Source of the DNA: Marasmius tenuissimus
Lineage: Eukaryota > Basidiomycota > Agaricomycetes > Agaricales > Marasmiaceae
Reading direction: 5' to 3'
DNA: 64,000 nucleotides
Assembly (NCBI GenBank): GCA_029532415.1
Contig: JAQOTA010000070.1
Coordinates: 744,001-808,000 of the forward strand
Below the pieces are notes generated by a model. The model saw nothing but the letters and a program-made list of their open reading frames with translations. It was not told where the DNA came from and searched no databases. Positions 59,832 to 64,000 of the stretch are shown piece by piece; within the stretch, counting starts at the first letter, position 1; every line of letters starts with the position of its first letter. The translations under genes were made by a program, and so were the position numbers.

Positions 59832-60602
59832 ATGCCTGCAGAGGCTCTAGCACAAGCGTCGTTCGTACTCCTGTCGGCCCTAGCCTTTCGTATTACCTTG
59901 AAGCCACCTAATGGGATACCACCAGTACCCCCACGACCGTCAATGAAGGGAGAATCTTCGAAATTTCGAGAATGGGTGATCCTGTGTCTTACTGCTTACG
60001 CCCTACCCATCGAGCGAGTGAGTGCTACTCCTTCCCTTCTCCAATACAATAAATAACCTTTCGATTAGCGTATGTACTACATTACCTCAGCCATCGAATG
60101 CTATTACATCCTCTCCTCCCCGACGCCTGATGTACCGCAATCATATGCCGTATTCGCGTCTCTGTTGGTACTATACGTTTTCGGAAGTTTCTTACGCCTC
60201 TATTCCTATAAAGCTCTCGGCGATGGTTTTGGGTTCGATCTAGCTCGCGTTGGTGCCCGAGCGCGTTCAGATACGCCAGTCAAGCGATCCAAGCCCAAGC
60301 TTATTACTAACGGGCCCTACTCTGTCGTTCGGCATCCTTCGTACCTCGGATGCTGGCTCGTTTATCCTCCATGCGTGCACTATCACCTCTTTCATGGGAT
60401 TTTCGTCCGAACCCTCTTAGCAGCATTCGGATGGATGGGAACATTGATTGTGGGCTTATGGATCTTTGGAGTGGGACTTGGGATAGTACTGGTGACGATC
60501 AGAATACCTGATGAGGATGCGCTGATGAGGAGGCAATTCCCGGAAGACTGGGCGAGGTGGAGCGAGCGAGTAAAGTACAGGCTCATACTAGGGGTATACT
60601 AG
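59832..60602 (+). CDS. ICMT-family isoprenylcysteine carboxyl methyltransferase
   Basis: Membrane methyltransferase that caps the C-terminal prenylated cysteine of CaaX proteins, normally in the ER. Two exons: 59832-60017 (62 codons, MPAEALAQASFVLLSALAFR, ITLKPPNGIPPVPPRPSMKG) and 60069-60602, with intron gtgagt..gattag. Exon 2 has four or so hydrophobic segments (VFASLLVLYVFGSFLRLYSY, FGWMGTLIVGLWIFGVGLGI) and the signature KLITNGPYSVVRHPSYLGCW (60295-60357), followed by DALMRRQFPEDWARWSERVK and the end ILGVY. 239 residues, usual for this fungal group. The RHPSYxG and the E-DW--W motif are the SAM and prenylcysteine-site hallmarks. An ICMT relic lies 11 kb upstream. Confidence 0.88.
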
Positions 60603-62547
60603 ATTGCTAGGTTCCTCCCTGTGACTTAAATGGCCGATGCCTCTTCCGAATTTGGAAGCATCTCCAACGACAGTCAACTGGCCGTTCTGGTGTGGGCAAT
60701 GACTCGAGGTGTCTAGACAGAGTCTGTATAGATTCCTTTGAGCACAGAGGTCATGATTCATAGGTTTTATGGACAAAAAGCGAAAAACTTCAAGGTGTGT
60801 AAGGAGAAGTCCTGGGCCCCTGGCGCGGGGTTGTGGAGGTCGCAATCTTGTACCGACACGTTGAAAACACGGCTCTCGGGTGGCACCACCCGCCTTTAAC
60901 CAACATTGGTGCAGCGCGGCGGCATCTCCCGGACGATCGATATGAGGTCCTCAATTTTCGGTGTTTCCGCAACGTGAGTTCGAAAAGTTCAGGGTTCATA
61001 CGATAGCGATGGCCCTACACACTCATCTCAGCGCTAACCACCGGTTGAAAGGCGTTAAAAATGTGAACATACCTTTATTGCGATTTCGGGGCGTCCGTTC
61101 ATGATGCTCGCGTCTGAGTGTACACTCAGTAGGATTTAGTAGCATTCGTGTTTATTCCGACATTCAAGCCTGAAGGGCACCAAGAGTATCAAGTAGAAGG
61201 TAACTAAGTAGAAAGTGGGTTCTCATCATCTGGCAAGCAGGGAATAGAATTTGGAGTACGACCTCCGAACCGGACCGCTTTATTTGAAGGTCAAGGCCAG
61301 AAATCAAATTGCTCGAATTGTTGAAACTGTCCACCAAGAATGAGAAAGAGACGTGGACCTCTCAGGACTGGGTGAACAGAAAAGAGATGAGAAGTTAGCG
61401 AAGGAGAAGGTCCTCGGGTTCGACTCTATATGAGCGTTTGAGACAAACCCCGCGTCATGAATTGAGGACACCAGAGCCGTGGGGAAAATAGTCTATTTCG
61501 GGCATTACACAGAGCGCGCAGGTTGACTCCAAACGCTCGCCATGGCCGATTTTCTCGAACCGCGATTATTCTACTCGTTTGATTCTGGCGGCTCAGGGAC
61601 TGTTGGGACTCTCTAGGGTGGATCTCCCGTACCGGAAGCCGAACCAAAACCTGAACGTTTTCGTGGAAAGAATGAACGAGAGTTGCTGATGCTCGTGGAT
61701 GCTGGAATATTGTGGGGAAACTGGTACAGAGTGCTCGAAATGTATGGTATACGGTGGGAGATACGATTTCTTTCTACTCTGCTTTTCTCATACTTACCGG
61801 ATATAAGACACGTTGACCGGGCCATACGTGCTGGAGGCCGAGATCACAATCAGAGCCAGCGAAAGCTCTTGTCAGTCAAAATACCGTCGACCAGGATAAA
61901 GCCGTAATTCCATAGCCATCTCGGCCATCATCTAAAGTAAGGGATGAGGCGGGAGACATCCCAATTGCCTCTGAATCAGACTGAGATAGACATATGGTGC
62001 ATCTCTTCGGATATTAAAGCCCGCCTCGGGTTACTGAGCCATTTTTCTGAAGACTACCCGGTATGCGAAGTCATAAGTCAAATGAATGAGATCGCCAAAG
62101 CTACATCAACTGTCCGTTGAGTTGTGCCGTCCACGGTGAGTTATTTTCGTCTCGTATAGACTGTTCCCGCGATATCCCACATGCTTACCATGGATGCCTA
62201 GATTTCTCCTTCCTCGAAAAAATTGGGTTTCTATTGAGAAAAACCTATCTGAAGGTGTCAACAGAAGGAGGAATTTGCTCAGAGTACAAAACCGAGTAAA
62301 AAGCTCTCTGCATCGCTGGTTTTACAGATATGTTACTGACCTTTCGCCTGTTCTATACTCCAGGAGAAGGCCGGACTTTCGGACTGCAGAATACCCGAGC
62401 TTTCGTACCGTTGTCTAAAAATAATTCGACACTCGCCACTGCTCCGGCTATTCAACTTTAAGTCTCTCCAGCTATGCCTGACGACCTCGCCGTCTTCAGT
62501 TCGACATGTCTCTCGTCATTCACAGACACACACGGTAAATAGGAGGC
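60603..62547. other. Duplicated noncoding region upstream of laccase 2
   Basis: From about 60790 it matches the region upstream of laccase 1. No gene seen; open frames (61683-61907) do not match their counterparts in copy 1 in frame. Confidence 0.5.
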
Positions 62548-62554
62548 TATAAAA
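62548..62554 (+). promoter_or_regulatory. TATA box of laccase 2
   Basis: TATAAAA in AGGAGGCTATAAAACCAGTA, 84 bp before the ATG at 62632, same spacing as in laccase 1. Confidence 0.75.
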
Positions 62555-62631
62555 CCAGTAACGCAGTCTCCGATCTACCTCATCCTTCCAAGGACAACCA
62601 GTCTCCCGGGGAAGCTCTTCAGGTGTTACAT

Positions 62632-64000
62632 ATGGCTCGGCTTCACTCTCTACTCTCATACGTTCTCCTTGCGGTGCTCGGCGGCAGCGCAGCGCATATT
62701 GGGCCTTCTGCGGACCTCGTCATCACAAACGGCGTCGTTAGCCCAGACGGTTTCAGTCGGAGCGCTGTGCTTGCTGGTGCAACTACTATAGGCCCAGTCA
62801 TTATCGCAAACAAGGTGGGGCTAGCGCTTTAAACCCTTCGAATTTCACTGATTTCATTCTCCGTAGGGCGAATCATTGAGGGTCAATGTCGTTAACCAGT
62901 TGAACGACCCGAGCATGTTGCAGTCGACTAGCATCGTTCGTCATTCTCCCTTTCTTCACTGTAAGGAGCTATGCTTACCGTCGTTTTCTCCTCAGCACTG
63001 GCACGGATTCTTCCAGGAACATACCAACTGGGCTGATGGCCCAGCCTTTGTCAACCAGTGCCCTATACCCAAAGGGACGAGTTTCCTGTACGATTTCCCT
63101 ATTCGTAACCAAGCAGGAACGTTCTGGTACCACTCTCACCTTTGTACGTATCTATACAGTCGGCACCGTTTTTGTTGTACTAATGGCATTGCCTCCAGCA
63201 ACTCAATACTGTGATGGTCTACGAGGCGTTGTCGTCGTTTACGATCCCCAGGATCCACACGCACATCTGTACGATGTCGACGATGGTAAGCGTACCCTTT
63301 CAACCCTGGGACTCTCAAACTTAAATCCAGAAACCTGTAGATTCGACTGTCATCACGCTGGCGGACTGGTATCATGCTAAAGCAAAGACCCTCGTCGACC
63401 CGTACGTCTTTGCCCGAACCCGCTTTGTTTGTTCTTGCCTAATTCAATACATCTTTTCAGGACTCCTGACACGACATTGATTAATGGGCTTGGCCGGTGG
63501 GTGTCGAGGTCAAAGTAAACTTACATGGATATTGAACTGCACGCATCTCTTATAGACACAAAGGTGGTCCCGCATCAGAACTGGCCGTTATTCAGGTTCA
63601 ACAGGGCAAACGGTGAGCTATCTTCATCTCAGTTTGTACGAGAGACGGGCCAAATTGAACATTTCGCCAGCTACCGTATGCGTGTGGCCAACGTTGCATG
63701 CCAACCCGACTACGTATTCTCCATTGACAACCATCCAATGTGAGCTCCACTGTCTCTCCGCATATATCTTCGTCAAACGTTGCTCATTCGCTTCTTTGGC
63801 TGGCAGGACGATCATAGAGGTGGATAGCATCAATCACGAACCCTTGGAAGTTGATTCTCTAAGGATCTTCGTTGGTAAGTGATTGTCACATTGGATGGAA
63901 AGATTCGGGCTGAACTACCCCCTCAGGTCAACGATACTCCTTTGTGGTATGTTCTACTCGACCTCTTTGTCGGCAGGGCGCCCTGATCACCAGTGCAAAC
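62632..64000 (+). CDS. Laccase 2 (multicopper oxidase), 3' end beyond window
   Basis: Tandem paralogue of laccase 1. Signal peptide [20 protein letters not shown], then [20 protein letters not shown]. It has [20 protein letters not shown] (62998-63057), [19 protein letters not shown] over an intron, [14 protein letters not shown] (63361-63403), NGLGRW near 63485, [34 protein letters not shown] and LRIFVGQRYSFV before the right edge. Intron positions match laccase 1. No stop or frameshift was seen in the visible part, so it is probably functional; L3 and L4 copper motifs lie outside. Intron sequences differ more than exons, which fits selection on the protein after duplication. Confidence 0.9.

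Larger units (their letters stand above)
60790..64000 (+). repeat. Segmental duplication, copy 2 (upstream region plus laccase 2, cut by window edge)
   Basis: Second copy of the unit at 54150-58824. Coding parts are more alike than the upstream part. The copy lacks the twin palindromes of copy 1. Confidence 0.75.

Overview
The window looks like a piece of a basidiomycete (mushroom-type, Agaricomycetes) nuclear genome. Genes are cut by many ~45-70 bp GT..AG introns, there are no operons or Shine-Dalgarno sites, and the gene set (laccases, a velvet regulator, several DUF6534 membrane proteins, an NRPS-like adenylating enzyme with an FMO and an MFS pump) is typical of that group. Coordinates of spliced genes are start codon to stop codon; introns were placed by eye.

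Left part (1-16 kb): a minus-strand NRPS-like adenylation enzyme that runs off the left edge, a divergently transcribed flavin monooxygenase (3583-6096) and a DHA2-type MFS transporter (7106-9163). This trio resembles a small secondary-metabolite or detoxification cluster. It is followed by a clearly broken alpha/beta-hydrolase gene (about 9757-11020), a poor 2.5 kb stretch with gene relics, and an intact DUF6534 gene (13619-15944) that appears to be split into more than 20 tiny exons.

Middle (16-46 kb): a 4.35 kb element with long terminal inverted repeats (16206-20557), a minus-strand DUF6534 gene (20706-22697) with a small unknown gene upstream, a velvet-domain regulator with a ~1000-residue disordered tail (26675-31259), a 1.17 kb TIR element, a 144 bp foldback MITE, a second minus-strand DUF6534 gene (34434-36433), and then the most striking structure: a nearly identical inverted repeat with 1.78 kb arms (38680-40463 and 40980-42764) around a 516 bp spacer. 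Next to it lie a 933 bp CACTA-like foldback element and a secreted SGNH/GDSL esterase gene (44405-46170, minus).

Right part (46-64 kb): an isoprenylcysteine methyltransferase (ICMT) pseudogene (48191-48991), a small element with 9 bp target-site duplication (50944-51651), a fourth DUF6534 gene (52250-53750), laccase 1 (56271-58824), an intact ICMT-family gene (59832-60602), and laccase 2 (62632 to beyond the edge). The laccases and about 2 kb upstream of each form a tandem segmental duplication. Copy 1 alone carries two back-to-back perfect palindromes in its upstream region.

The genes do not form one pathway. The left trio may work together; the laccases and the esterase are secreted lignocellulose-type enzymes; the velvet protein is a transcription regulator of development and secondary metabolism. 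No tRNA, rRNA or CRISPR array was found by eye.
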